Below are positions 49,705 through 58,509 of a stretch of 64,000 nt of DNA, in pieces. The stretch's first letter is position 1. Every line of letters begins with the position of its first letter. Both the position numbers and the translations under genes were made by a program. Source of the stretch: an uncultured Pseudomonas sp. (GTDB lineage: Bacteria > Pseudomonadota > Gammaproteobacteria > Pseudomonadales > Pseudomonadaceae); contig CALTWF010000003.1 in NCBI GenBank assembly GCA_943912755.1, positions 79,877 through 143,876 on the forward strand, in the 5' to 3' direction. Below the pieces are notes generated by a model that saw nothing but the letters and a program-made list of their open reading frames with translations, was not told the DNA's origin and made no database searches.

Positions 49705-50789
49705 AAGGCTAGGTCCTCAGGTGTGAATGTCATCTTGAATGAACGATACGGATTGAAGTCGCTCGGTTTCAAACCCTGCATCTCGACCAGGCGGCCAATG
49801 TTCTTGACTGCCGCCACGGCGGAGCTGTCGAACGGCCCGTCACCACTGGAGCGTGCGACGCTGACGTTGGTGATGGTGCCATCGGGCAGCATGTTGATCT
49901 GCAGGACCACTGTCATGTTCTTGCGCGCTGAAGGTGGCCGCGCCCAGCCTTCGGCCGCACGGGCACGAATCAGGTCGTCGAAGTCGCCGGCGACCTGGTC
50001 GCCCTGCTCGTCCGCCAAAGCCTGCTGGCGCTCCGTGGTGTCGGACAGCAGCTCGGCCAGGGCCTGGGCTTTCTTGTCTTCCGCCGCCTTGCGGGCTGCT
50101 TCGGTGGCCTTTTTCTTGGCCGCATCGGCTGCCGCTTTCTTCTTCGCTTCTTCAGCTGCCTTTTTCTTCGCCTCTTCGGCGGCAGCCGCTTTTTTCTTCG
50201 CGTCCTCGGCAGCCTTCTTCTTGGCATCCTCGGCCGCTTTTTTCTTCGCCTCTTCGGCCGCCTGCTTCTTGGCCTCTTCCTCAGCCTTCTTCTTGGCTTC
50301 GTCTTCGGCCTTCTTCTTGGCGATATCGGCGAGCTGCTTTTCTTCCGCCTTCTTCGCTTCTTCGGCTTTTTTCGCCGCTTCGGCTTTCTTCGCTTCGTCA
50401 GCGGCCTTGGCCTGCTCGGCCTTCTTCGCTTCCGCCGCCTCGCGTGCTTCCTCGGCTTTTTGAGCAGCCTCTTCTTTCTTTTGTTCCGCGGCCTTCACCG
50501 CTTCCTGTTTCTGCTGCTCGACCTTCTTCTGCTCCATCTGCTCTTCTTCGGTCTGGCGCGAAGCGGTCTTCTTCGCCTCCCCGGCAATCTTCTGATTGGT
50601 CTGGGTGGTGGCCTGACTCTTGGATTTCAGCTGATAGAGGGTCGCCTGGACGATAGGCTTGGCCGGCGGCAGTTCAGGCGTGAAGGCAAAGCTGACGAAC
50701 AGCATGCCGAACACCAGCACGTGCAGCGCGATGGCCCAGACACTGGGCCAGAAGTAGCTTTCCGAGGCGGATGGCTCTCGCTGTTGCAT
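49701..50789 (-). CDS. tolA: Tol-Pal envelope energy-transducing protein TolA
   Basis: The 362-residue protein has one N-terminal transmembrane helix (about residues 14-35, VWAIALHVLVFGMLFVSFAF), a long Ala/Lys/Glu-rich helical domain (about 50-250) built from AEEAKKKAAE-type units, and a C-terminal globular domain (about 265-362) ending LNPYRSFKMTF, with the TolA/TonB fold. It spans the periplasm and links TolQR with TolB and Pal. Repeats are perfect enough to recombine, so length may vary between strains. It overlaps tolR by one base. Confidence 0.96.
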   Translation of the reverse strand: MQQREPSASESYFWPSVWAIALHVLVFGMLFVSFAFTPELPPAKPIVQATLYQLKSKSQATTQTNQKIAGEAKKTASRQTEEEQMEQKKVEQQKQEAVKAAEQKKEEAAQKAEEAREAAEAKKAEQAKAADEAKKAEAAKKAEEAKKAEEKQLADIAKKKAEDEAKKKAEEEAKKQAAEEAKKKAAEDAKKKAAEDAKKKAAAAEEAKKKAAEEAKKKAAADAAKKKATEAARKAAEDKKAQALAELLSDTTERQQALADEQGDQVAGDFDDLIRARAAEGWARPPSARKNMTVVLQINMLPDGTITNVSVARSSGDGPFDSSAVAAVKNIGRLVEMQGLKPSDFNPYRSFKMTFTPEDLAL

Positions 50790-51241
50790 CAGGGCGCCTC
50801 GGTAATCAGGCCAACGTTACCGACACCGGCCTTCTGCAACCCGCCCATGGCGCCCATGACCGCACCGTAGTCGACCGCCTTGTCGCCCCGAATGAAGACC
50901 TGGGTCTGCTTGCCCTGGTCGCGACCGGCGGCAATGATCTTGGTCACGGCATCGGTCATTTGCGGCAAGGTCATGGCCTTGTCCATCTGCTTGTCGGTGT
51001 CGACTTCGCTGCCAAGGTTCCAGTAGTAGGTCTTGTCAGCCTTGATCGAAATGGTAAGGACCTGGACGTTGTTGTCCTGCGGCAAGGCCTCGCTGGAAAC
51101 CTTGGGCAGGTCGACCTTCACGCCCTGGTTGAGCATCGGTGCGGTCACCATGAAGATGACCAGCAGTACCAACATCACGTCGATGTAGGGCACCACGTTC
51201 ATCTCGGCGACCGGCTTGCGTTTTTGGCGAACTCGAGCCAT
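50789..51241 (-). CDS. tolR: TolR, Tol-Pal proton channel subunit
   Basis: The 150-residue protein has an N-terminal cytoplasmic stretch (KRKPVAEMNVVPYIDVMLVLLVIFMVTAPML), with the essential transmembrane aspartate in PYIDVML, and a periplasmic ExbD/TolR domain. Together with TolQ it uses the proton gradient to energise TolA in the inner membrane. Its gene lies 14 bp after tolQ and just before tolA. Confidence 0.97.
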   Translation of the reverse strand: MARVRQKRKPVAEMNVVPYIDVMLVLLVIFMVTAPMLNQGVKVDLPKVSSEALPQDNNVQVLTISIKADKTYYWNLGSEVDTDKQMDKAMTLPQMTDAVTKIIAAGRDQGKQTQVFIRGDKAVDYGAVMGAMGGLQKAGVGNVGLITEAP

Positions 51242-51255
51242 GGGTTTTTACCTGA

Positions 51256-51951
51256 TCACTCTTCGCTGGTGTGCACTTTGCGGTGCAGGATGGCCTGGAA
51301 CTCGTCGGCGAACGTGTAGTAACGGCCGATCAGCACTTCACTGCGGGCAGAGAAACGGTTGTAGGCAATAACCGCAGGAATGGCGGCGAACAGACCGATC
51401 GCCGTAGCGATCAAGGCCTCGGCGATACCCGGGGCAACAGTGGCCAGGGTGGCCTGTTGCGCGGTCGCCAGACCACGGAAGGAGTTCATGATCCCCCAGA
51501 CGGTGCCGAACAGACCGATATACGGGCTGGTGGAGCCGACGGTGGCGAGGAACGGCAGGCTCTGCTCAAGCTTTTCCTCCTCCCGGGAGATTGCCACGCG
51601 CATGGCCCGGCCAACGCCCTCCATCACCGCGTCAGGATCGACGCCTGGCTGCTGACGCAGACGGGAGAACTCCTTGAAACCGGCACGGAAGACCTGCTCG
51701 ACACCGGAATCCGGGTCCGGATTGCTGCCCGCCTGGCGATACAGCTTGGACAGGTCGATACCCGACCAGAAGCGCTCTTCGAAGCTGTCCAGGGCACGAC
51801 GACCGGCGCGCAGCATGGTGCTGCGCTGAAAAATCATGATCCACGAAGTCACCGATGCGGCAACCAGTGCCAGCATTACCAGCTGCACCACGATGCTGGC
51901 ATTGCTGACCAGGCTCCACATGGAGGTATGGTCGACGACGTTAGCTTCCAC
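51256..51951 (-). CDS. tolQ: TolQ, Tol-Pal proton channel subunit
   Basis: The 231-residue inner-membrane protein has three transmembrane helices (about residues 16-37, 134-156 and 169-190), including the family sequences YIGLFGTVWGIMNSF and LATVAPGIAEALIATAIGLFAAIPAVIAYNRF. It forms the pentameric ring around TolR. The gene starts two bases after the ybgC stop, so they are translated together. Confidence 0.97.
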   Translation of the reverse strand: MEANVVDHTSMWSLVSNASIVVQLVMLALVAASVTSWIMIFQRSTMLRAGRRALDSFEERFWSGIDLSKLYRQAGSNPDPDSGVEQVFRAGFKEFSRLRQQPGVDPDAVMEGVGRAMRVAISREEEKLEQSLPFLATVGSTSPYIGLFGTVWGIMNSFRGLATAQQATLATVAPGIAEALIATAIGLFAAIPAVIAYNRFSARSEVLIGRYYTFADEFQAILHRKVHTSEE

Positions 51952-51953
51952 GC

Positions 51954-52409
51954 TTAATCTCCTGCGTTTGTATGAATGCCCGGACTGCCCGCCTCGATGA
52001 AGGCTGCTCGCAGTTCGGGGGGAATGGCCCGGGGTTTGAAACTATCGGCGCGCACACAGGCCACCAGGAACTGCCCCTCGCAGAGCAGCGTTGCATCACT
52101 TTCGCGCCAGACCTGCTGTACGAAACGCAGGCTGGCACGATTCAATTCAAGCACTTGTGCGGTCACCCGCAATTCGTCATCCAGGCGAGCCGGCGCCAGG
52201 TAGCGCGCTTCGCTGGAATGAACCACGAACAAGGTGTTCTGCTGCGCCAGCGCCGACTGGGCAAAGCCCAGGTCTCGCAGCCGCTCGGTGCGGGCGCGCT
52301 CCATGAATTTCAGATAATTGACGTAATACACCACGCCGCCCGCATCAGTGTCCTCGTAATAAACGCGACAGCGATGTGCGAACGGCTCGACCCCATTTTG
52401 CGCGCGCAT
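51954..52409 (-). CDS. ybgC: Acyl-CoA thioesterase YbgC (hot-dog fold)
   Basis: The 151-residue protein has the 4-hydroxybenzoyl-CoA thioesterase motif YYEDTDAGGVVYYVNYLKFMERARTE (residues 17-42), in which the catalytic Asp lies in TDAGG. YbgC hydrolyses acyl-CoA and is linked with phospholipid metabolism near the Tol complex. It is the first gene of the tol operon, about 124 bp downstream of ruvB in the same direction. A possible -10 element lies in that gap but is not clear. Confidence 0.94.
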   Translation of the reverse strand: MRAQNGVEPFAHRCRVYYEDTDAGGVVYYVNYLKFMERARTERLRDLGFAQSALAQQNTLFVVHSSEARYLAPARLDDELRVTAQVLELNRASLRFVQQVWRESDATLLCEGQFLVACVRADSFKPRAIPPELRAAFIEAGSPGIHTNAGD

Positions 52410-52533
52410 ACTCTAGTGCTAACTCCTCAGCTTGCCAATCCGCGCAACCAACTGTTTTTGCGGATTATGTCGTATTGCCAGCGCTATCGACTGCGGTCCG
52501 CGATTAGGACCACAAAAGCGCAAGATAAATCTG

Positions 52534-53586
52534 TCACTCATCGCTTGAATCGGAAAAATCGCTACCAGATGCTTCGCTCATCTGCCTGGGAATATTCAGG
52601 CCGAAATGAAGATAGGCGTGCCGGGTTACCACGCGACCACGCGGGGTGCGCATTATGTAGCCCTGCTGGATCAGATACGGCTCCAGCACATCCTCGATGG
52701 TATGCCGCTCCTCGCTGATCGCCGCGGCCAGGCTGTCCACACCGACCGGACCACCGTCGAACTTCTCGATCATGGTCAGCAACAGACGCCTGTCCTGGTG
52801 ATCGAAGCCACGCTCGTCGACATCCAGCAGGTTCAGCGCCATGTCCGCCACGGCCTTGGTGATCTCGCCCTTGCCGCGCACTTCGGCATAGTCGCGCACC
52901 CGGCGCAGCAGGCGATTGGCAATTCGCGGCGTCCCGCGCGCACGCCTGGCGATCTCGAAGGCCCCCTCGTCCTCGATGGGCAGGCCGAGAATACCGCCGG
53001 AGCGGCTGACGATAGTGGCCAGGTCGGCGTTGCTGTAGAACTCCAGACGCTGGACGATACCGAAGCGGTCACGCAGCGGGTTGGTCAGCATGCCGGCACG
53101 GGTAGTCGCACCGACCAGGGTGAAAGGCGGCAGGTCGAGCTTGATCGAGCGGGCGGCGGGCCCTTCGCCGATCATGATGTCGAGCTGGAAGTCCTCCATG
53201 GCCGGATACAGCACTTCCTCGACAACGGGCGAGAGCCGGTGGATCTCGTCGATGAACAGTACGTCGTGGGGCTCAAGGTTGGTCAACAGCGCGGCGAGGT
53301 CGCCCGGGCGCTCAAGAATAGGTCCCGAAGTGCTCTTTATCGATACGCCCATTTCCTGGGCGATGATATTGGCCAGGGTCGTCTTGCCCAGCCCCGGCGG
53401 ACCGAAGATCAGGGTGTGATCAAGGGACTCGCCACGACCACGGGCGGCCTGGATGAACAGGGCCATCTGCTCGCGGACCACGGGCTGGCCAATGTACTCG
53501 GCCAGGCGCAGCGGACGAATGGCGCGATCCTGGACTTCTTCCCGGTCGCGCCCGGTCGCGGTTATCAAACGGTCGGCTTCGATCAC
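52534..53586 (-). CDS. ruvB: Holliday junction branch-migration ATPase RuvB
   Basis: The 350-residue AAA+ ATPase has Walker A FGPPGLGKTTLA (about residues 61-72), Walker B VLFIDEIHRL, sensor 1 GATTRAG and the arginine-finger region LTNPLRDRFGI. The C-terminal winged helix ends PRGRVVTRHAYLHFGL. It drives migration of Holliday junctions in recombination repair. It starts immediately after ruvA, with no gap. Confidence 0.98.
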   Translation of the reverse strand: MIEADRLITATGRDREEVQDRAIRPLRLAEYIGQPVVREQMALFIQAARGRGESLDHTLIFGPPGLGKTTLANIIAQEMGVSIKSTSGPILERPGDLAALLTNLEPHDVLFIDEIHRLSPVVEEVLYPAMEDFQLDIMIGEGPAARSIKLDLPPFTLVGATTRAGMLTNPLRDRFGIVQRLEFYSNADLATIVSRSGGILGLPIEDEGAFEIARRARGTPRIANRLLRRVRDYAEVRGKGEITKAVADMALNLLDVDERGFDHQDRRLLLTMIEKFDGGPVGVDSLAAAISEERHTIEDVLEPYLIQQGYIMRTPRGRVVTRHAYLHFGLNIPRQMSEASGSDFSDSSDE

Positions 53587-54195
53587 TTAAATCATCCCTT
53601 TCAGGCTGCGCCGGATCAGCTCTTCGCTGCTCAGACCCTTGGCGTCGATGGCGGCCACTGCGCGGCTGGCCTCCTGCGGTTTATAGCCGAGGGAAACCAA
53701 GGCACTGACCGCATCCGCCTCGGCAGTGGAAACCGTTGGCACCGGCGTCGGGCCATTCGGCACCAGCTGGAACATGCTCGGCACGGTCTCCCACGCCTTG
53801 AAACGATCCTTGAGCTCGACCAGCAGACGCTCGGCGGTTTTCTTGCCAACCCCTGGCACCTTGACCAGTGCCGAGGTGTCCTGGGCCTGCACGCAGCGCA
53901 CCAGTTCGTCGACCTCCAACCCCGACATCAGCGCCAGGGCCAGCTTCGGGCCGACGCCATTAAGCCGAATCAGCTCACGGAACAGCTCGCGCTCACGTTT
54001 TTCATGGAAGCCGTAAAGAAGATGGGCATCCTCGCGCACAATCAGATGCGTATGCAAGGTAACCGTTTCCCCGACTGCCGGCAGGCGGTAGAGGGTCGTC
54101 ATCGGCACTTCCAGCTCGTAGCCGAGGCCATTGATGTCGACAATCAGGTGCGGCGGCTGCTTCTCAGCCAGGGTGCCGCGCAAACGTCCAATCAC
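53587..54195 (-). CDS. ruvA: Holliday junction DNA helicase RuvA
   Basis: The 202-residue protein has the OB domain (MIGRLRGTLAEKQPPHLIVDINGLGYELEVP), two helix-hairpin-helix motifs (FRELIRLNGVGPKLALALMSG and LVKVPGVGKKTAERLLVELKDR) and a C-terminal domain (about residues 155-202) that binds RuvB. It recognises four-way junctions as a tetramer. It lies 66 bp after ruvC. Typical length. Confidence 0.98.
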   Translation of the reverse strand: MIGRLRGTLAEKQPPHLIVDINGLGYELEVPMTTLYRLPAVGETVTLHTHLIVREDAHLLYGFHEKRERELFRELIRLNGVGPKLALALMSGLEVDELVRCVQAQDTSALVKVPGVGKKTAERLLVELKDRFKAWETVPSMFQLVPNGPTPVPTVSTAEADAVSALVSLGYKPQEASRAVAAIDAKGLSSEELIRRSLKGMI

Positions 54196-54261
54196 GTTCA
54201 GGTCCTTTCAAATGAGCGCCGCGTTCTATGGGCAGCGCTTCTCTATAAAGCCGGGATGCTA

Positions 54262-54786
54262 TCAGAGACGCAGGCGCCCGTTGCGACTACGCGCGACACC
54301 CAGCCCGTGAGGCAGCAGGCTGGAACGGGTATGGGCATGGCACAAGGCGATGGCCAGGGCGTCGGAGGCGTCGATCTGCGGCTTCTGGGTCAACTTGAGC
54401 AGGTGCATCACCATCATCTGCACCGCCTCCTTGTTGGCTCCGCCGCTACCGGCCACGGCCTGCTTGACCTGGCTCGCCGTATACTCGGCGATCTCCAGCC
54501 CCGCCTCCGCCGCCGCGACGATAGCCGCCCCTCGCGCCTGGCCGAGCTTGAGCGCCGAGTCGGCATTGCGGGACATGAACACCCGCTCGATGCCCATGGT
54601 CACCGGGCCGTACTGCTTGATGACCTCGCTGACACCGCGAAAAACGATCTGCAAACGCTCATGCAGCTCGCCGCTGCCGGTGCGAATGCATCCCGACGCC
54701 ACGTACTCGCAGCCGCGCCCGTTGTGGTGGACCACACCGTAGCCGGTTATCCGCGAGCCGGGGTCGATACCTAGAATCAGAGTCAT
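54262..54786 (-). CDS. ruvC: Crossover junction endodeoxyribonuclease RuvC
   Basis: The 174-residue protein has the first catalytic Asp in ILGIDPGSRITGYG (Asp7), Glu in MGIERVF (about residue 68), and the C-terminal acidic residues in IDASDALAIALCHAH. It resolves Holliday junctions as a dimer using Mg2+. It is the first of the ruvCAB genes, about 100 bp after yebC, with a terminator-like hairpin between. Confidence 0.97.
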   Translation of the reverse strand: MTLILGIDPGSRITGYGVVHHNGRGCEYVASGCIRTGSGELHERLQIVFRGVSEVIKQYGPVTMGIERVFMSRNADSALKLGQARGAAIVAAAEAGLEIAEYTASQVKQAVAGSGGANKEAVQMMVMHLLKLTQKPQIDASDALAIALCHAHTRSSLLPHGLGVARSRNGRLRL

Positions 54787-54837
54787 AACGCCTGCGCGAC
54801 AAGGGGCGCGCTACCGCGCCGTATTGCAAAGAGAAAA

Positions 54838-54865
54838 GCCGGCCCCACCTGAAGACGGGACCGGC
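54838..54865 (-). terminator. Hairpin following yebC
   Basis: Arms gccggcccc and gggaccggc (one G-U pair) lie 22 bp after the yebC stop. It is followed by TTTTCTC on the minus strand, a Rho-independent-like ending before ruvC. Confidence 0.75.
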
Positions 54866-54886
54866 CTCGGATACTGCGTAAAAACC

Positions 54887-55633
54887 TTAACCGAGCTGTT
54901 CCATGATCTCGTCAGGAATTTCAGCATTGGAATAGACGTTCTGCACGTCGTCCAGGTCTTCCAGCATGTCGATCAGCTTCAGCACCTTCTGCGCGCCATC
55001 CAGGTCCAACTCGGCACTGGTGGTCGGCTGCATGACGATTTCCGCGTCGGCGGCCTTGAAGCCTGCGGCCTCCAGAGCACTGCGCACGGCATAGAAGCTG
55101 GCGAAGGAAGTGAACACGTCGTGGGAGCCATCGTCATTGCTGACCACGTCATCGGCATCGGCTTCCATGGCGGCTTCCATCAGCGCGTCTTCGTCGACGC
55201 CTGCGGCGAAGTTGATCTGCCCCTTGCGTTCGAACAGATAGGCCACCGAACCATCGGTGCCGAGGTTGCCGCCGCACTTGCTGAAAGCGTGGCGCACGGC
55301 TGCCGCGGTACGGTTACGGTTGTCGGTCATGGCCTCGACCATGATTGCCACGCCGCCCGGGCCATAGCCCTCGTAGCTCAGCTCTTCGACGTTGTCGGCT
55401 TCGGCAGTGCCGGCGCCACGCGCGACAGCGCGGTCGATGATGTCACGGCTCATGTTCGCCCCCAGCGCCTTGTCCAGGGCCAGGCGCAGGCGCGGGTTGG
55501 ACGACGGATCGCCCCCGCCCTGCTTGGCGGCGACGGTCAGCTCACGAATCCACTTGGTGAAGATCTTGCCTCTCTTGGCATCCTGGCGCTCTTTGCGGTG
55601 CTTGATGTTCGCCCACTTGGAATGGCCCGCCAT
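54887..55633 (-). CDS. YebC/PmpR-family transcriptional regulator or translation factor
   Basis: From ATG 55633 (Met-Ala-Gly-His) the protein has 248 residues, all matching the YebC family: AGHSKWANIKHRKERQDAKRGKIFTK, KALGANMSRDIIDRAVARGAG, YEGYGPGGVAIMVEAMTDNRNRTAAAVRH. The neighbouring aspS and ruvCAB are the same as for P. aeruginosa pmpR (PA0964), from memory a regulator of pqsR. Related proteins have been linked with translation of proline-rich sequences. A longer in-frame start is not supported. Confidence 0.94.
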   Translation of the reverse strand: MAGHSKWANIKHRKERQDAKRGKIFTKWIRELTVAAKQGGGDPSSNPRLRLALDKALGANMSRDIIDRAVARGAGTAEADNVEELSYEGYGPGGVAIMVEAMTDNRNRTAAAVRHAFSKCGGNLGTDGSVAYLFERKGQINFAAGVDEDALMEAAMEADADDVVSNDDGSHDVFTSFASFYAVRSALEAAGFKAADAEIVMQPTTSAELDLDGAQKVLKLIDMLEDLDDVQNVYSNAEIPDEIMEQLG

Positions 55634-55719
55634 AACTGACTCCAAAAATCCTTGAAACAAAATCACGCGCCCTCCCGGCTCGATGCAGGAGGACGCAACT
55701 AAATCGGGTGCCTTAAAGC

Positions 55720-55747
55720 AAAGGCGCATCCCGTGGGATGCGCCTTT
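55720..55747 (-). terminator. aspS terminator
   Basis: A perfect stem aaaggcgcatccc/gggatgcgccttt with a two-base loop lies ten bases after the aspS stop on the minus strand, followed by T-containing sequence. It separates aspS from yebC. Confidence 0.85.
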
Positions 55748-55756
55748 CAGGACCGC

Positions 55757-57532
55757 TTACTCTGCCTTCTGCTGTTCGCGCAGGCGGATATGCAGTTCAC
55801 GCAGGGCCTTGGCGTCGACCAGGCCAGGCGCCTGGGTCATGACACACGCGGCGCTCTGGGTTTTCGGGAAGGCGATGACTTCACGGATCGACTGGGCACC
55901 GGTCATCAGCATGACCAGGCGATCCAGGCCGAAGGCCAGGCCGCCGTGTGGCGGAGCACCGAACTTCAGGGCATCGAGCAGGAAGCCGAATTTCTCTTCC
56001 TGCTCCGCCGCCTCGATACCCAGCAGGCGGAACACCGCCTGTTGCATTTCCTTGCGGTGGATACGGATCGAACCGCCACCCAACTCGGTGCCGTTGAGCA
56101 CCATGTCGTAGGCACGCGACAGCGCGGCGGCCGGGTTGGCCTCCAGCTCCTCGGGGGTGCACTTCGGCGCGGTGAACGGGTGGTGCAGCGCGGTGAAGCT
56201 GCCGTCTTCGTTTTCCTCGAACATCGGGAAGTCGACGACCCACATCGGCGCCCACTCGCAGGTGTACAGGTTGAAGTCGGCACCCAGCTTGATACGCAGC
56301 GCACCCAGGGCCTCGCTGACGATCTTGGTCTTGTCGGCACCGAAGAAGACGATGTCGCCATCGACTGCACCAACGCGATCGAGGATCACGTTCAGGTTGG
56401 CTTCAGGGATGTTCTTGACGATCGGCGACTGCAGGCCTTCGACACCCTTGGCCCGCTCGTTGACCTTGATGTACGCCAGGCCCTTGGCACCGTAGATGCC
56501 GACGAACTTGGTGTATTCGTCGATCTTGCTGCGCGGCATGCTCGCACCGCCCGGTAGGCGCAGGGCGGTAACACGGCATTTCGGATCGTTGGCCGGACCG
56601 GCGAAGACCTTGAAATCGACGTCCTTCAGCTGGTCGGCAACATCGACCAGTTCCAGCGGAATACGCAGGTCAGGCTTGTCCGAACCGTAGCGGCGCTGGG
56701 CCTCTTCGAAGGTCATGTGCGGGAATTCGCCGAATTCCAGGTCCAGGACTTCCTTGAACAGCTTGCGGATCATGCTTTCGGTCAGGCCCATGATCTCGGA
56801 CTCGTCGAGGAAGCTGGTCTCGATGTCGATCTGGGTGAATTCCGGCTGGCGGTCGGCACGCAGGTCTTCGTCGCGGAAGCACTTGGCGATCTGGTAGTAG
56901 CGGTCGAAGCCCGCGACCATCAGCAACTGCTTGAACAGCTGGGGCGACTGCGGCAGGGCGAAGAAGCTACCGGCGTGGGTGCGGCTTGGCACCAGGTAGT
57001 CACGGGCGCCTTCCGGAGTAGCACGGGTAAGGATCGGGGTCTCGACGTCGAGGAAGCCGTTTTCATCGAGGAAGCGACGAATACTCGAAGTGATGCGCGA
57101 ACGCAGGCGCAGCTTGTCGGCCATTTCCGGACGACGCAGGTCGATGAAGCGATAGCGCAGGCGGGTTTCCTCACCGACGTCGGAGTACTCGTTCAGCGGG
57201 AACGGCGGGGTTTCGGCTTCGTTGAGCACTTCCAGCTCGTAGCCCAGCACTTCGATGGCACCGGAGGCCATGTTCGGATTGACCGCACCGGCAGGACGCG
57301 GACGAACCTTACCGGTAATTTTCACCACGTACTCGCTGCGCACGCGGTCGGCGGCAGCGAAACTGTCGGCGCGATCCGGGTCGAACACGACCTGGGCCAT
57401 GCCTTCGCGGTCACGGATGTCGAGGAAGATCACCCCGCCGTGGTCGCGACGACGATGGACCCAGCCGCAAAGGGTGATTTCCTGACCGTCCAGGCTCTCG
57501 TTCAGTTGGCCGCAATAGTGGCTGCGCATCAT
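55757..57532 (-). CDS. aspS: Aspartyl-tRNA synthetase (probably non-discriminating, AspRS/AsxRS type)
   Basis: The product has 591 residues from ATG 57532 (Met-Met-Arg-Ser-His). Class II motifs are seen: the OB anticodon domain (LCGWVHRRRDHGGVIFLDIRD), motif 2 FRDEDLRADRQPEFTQID and motif 3 GLAFGLDRLVMLM, with the bacterial GAD insertion in between (about 285-415). His31 lies in VHRRRDHGG, as in the P. aeruginosa enzyme, reported to charge both tRNA-Asp and tRNA-Asn. That would need GatCAB amidotransferase, which is not in this window. The longer start at 57556 adds eight residues. Confidence 0.95.
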   Translation of the reverse strand: MMRSHYCGQLNESLDGQEITLCGWVHRRRDHGGVIFLDIRDREGMAQVVFDPDRADSFAAADRVRSEYVVKITGKVRPRPAGAVNPNMASGAIEVLGYELEVLNEAETPPFPLNEYSDVGEETRLRYRFIDLRRPEMADKLRLRSRITSSIRRFLDENGFLDVETPILTRATPEGARDYLVPSRTHAGSFFALPQSPQLFKQLLMVAGFDRYYQIAKCFRDEDLRADRQPEFTQIDIETSFLDESEIMGLTESMIRKLFKEVLDLEFGEFPHMTFEEAQRRYGSDKPDLRIPLELVDVADQLKDVDFKVFAGPANDPKCRVTALRLPGGASMPRSKIDEYTKFVGIYGAKGLAYIKVNERAKGVEGLQSPIVKNIPEANLNVILDRVGAVDGDIVFFGADKTKIVSEALGALRIKLGADFNLYTCEWAPMWVVDFPMFEENEDGSFTALHHPFTAPKCTPEELEANPAAALSRAYDMVLNGTELGGGSIRIHRKEMQQAVFRLLGIEAAEQEEKFGFLLDALKFGAPPHGGLAFGLDRLVMLMTGAQSIREVIAFPKTQSAACVMTQAPGLVDAKALRELHIRLREQQKAE

Positions 57533-57627
57533 GATGGTGGTTTCGCTTCTCGTCATTCGTGAATTCGTTCAAGGCCTTGGCGGCCACAAAGGGTCAATAG
57601 TGCAAGACCCGGGTAGTACAGTTCAAC

Positions 57628-57843
57628 TCAGTCGCCACTGCCAGCCAGATTCTTTTTCGCGCCGGTCTTGAAGTCGGTTTCGTACCAGCCCTTGCCGCTC
57701 AGACGAAAACCGGGGGCGGAGAGGACTTTCTTCAGCTCGGGTTGCTGGCAGGCTGGGCAGTCGGTCAGCGGCGCCGCGCTGATTTTCTGGAGGACTTCCA
57801 TCTGGTGGCTGCAGGAACCGCATTGATAGTCGTACAGAGGCAT
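57628..57843 (-). CDS. FmdB-family zinc ribbon protein
   Basis: This 71-residue protein starts MPLYDYQCGSC, with a zinc ribbon formed by CGSC and CPAC (residues about 8-11 and 34-37). Glycine/serine-rich FRLSGKGWYETDFK follows. Proteins of the FmdB family are small putative regulators of unknown role. It lies 95 bp before aspS, in the same direction, as in other Pseudomonas. The zinc ribbon makes the function as a nucleic-acid or protein-binding module likely but unproven. Confidence 0.9.
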   Translation of the reverse strand: MPLYDYQCGSCSHQMEVLQKISAAPLTDCPACQQPELKKVLSAPGFRLSGKGWYETDFKTGAKKNLAGSGD

Positions 57844-57954
57844 GAGGCGTATCTCGGTGAGCCCTGCGCGGGCCGCGCCGCGCAGTAAAAGGCGGGATTA
57901 TATATGGTTAGCCTGGGCTGTGCAGCCCACGGGCAAAGCCTCTGTCATGAACGG

Positions 57955-58311
57955 TCAGCGGGCCGGAGCGCCCTCCCCGGAGCCGGCCTCGTCAGCCGCA
58001 TTCATCAGGAATACCACGCAGATCACCCGCACCAGCCCGCTGAAGTTCTTGACCCCACCGTGACGCAGGTGTACCTCCCGATCGACATGGGACAGCACCG
58101 AATTGACCGTACAGCCATTGGCCTGGGCAATCCGCTCCAGCACCGCCCAATAGATGTTCTCCAGGCGCAGGCAAGTGGCGAAGCCGTTCAAGCGCACCGA
58201 GCGCGACAGCGGCTGGGCCAGCATCATGTTGAAATCGGACTCGAACGGGTCAACTTCGATGCTTCGCAGTTCGCCAGGCTTGCGTTGGCTCTGATTGAGG
58301 AGTCGGGACAT
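57955..58311 (-). CDS. Ribbon-helix-helix domain protein, putative DNA-binding
   Basis: Starting at ATG 58311 (Met-Ser-Arg-Leu), the protein has 118 residues. The segment RSVRLNGFATCLRLENIYWAVLERIAQANGCTVNSVLSHVDREV (about residues 34-77) fits a ribbon-helix-helix: an N-terminal strand, helix and a second helix with a turn. The C-terminal part, NFSGLVRVICVVFLMNAADEA, is hydrophobic. It may be a small regulator acting near its own gene; target unknown. A longer in-frame start at 58440 is rejected because of an Arg/Gly-rich non-homologous extension. Confidence 0.8.
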   Translation of the reverse strand: MSRLLNQSQRKPGELRSIEVDPFESDFNMMLAQPLSRSVRLNGFATCLRLENIYWAVLERIAQANGCTVNSVLSHVDREVHLRHGGVKNFSGLVRVICVVFLMNAADEAGSGEGAPAR

Positions 58312-58509
58312 TGCAACACCACGCTTCAGGACAGGGGAGGAAGCGCAGACAAGGCCGCTGCGCGTGCCCCGACATGAAGCGCCGAGCAGCCACCCGGCAC
58401 CAGCAGACGAACGCACTCCTGATGTAGGACCGGTCGGCAAACCAGGACCTATCGGATAACCCGCGAAAACCCTTCCCCCCCCTTGAAACTCTTGCCCAGC
58501 AGACGTGAA

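Noticed and set aside
48607..50463. Open frame of 618 codons opposite tolB and tolA
   Set aside because: Its end is a Ser/Ala/Phe repeat that is the antisense image of the TolA Ala/Lys repeats.
50100..50650. Repeated units that could be mistaken for a CRISPR array
   Set aside because: The units lie in frame in tolA and encode its helical domain; there are no unique spacers of constant length and no cas genes.
52606..54774. Open frame of 722 codons opposite ruvB, ruvA and ruvC
   Set aside because: Antisense of three well-conserved genes; low-complexity translation.
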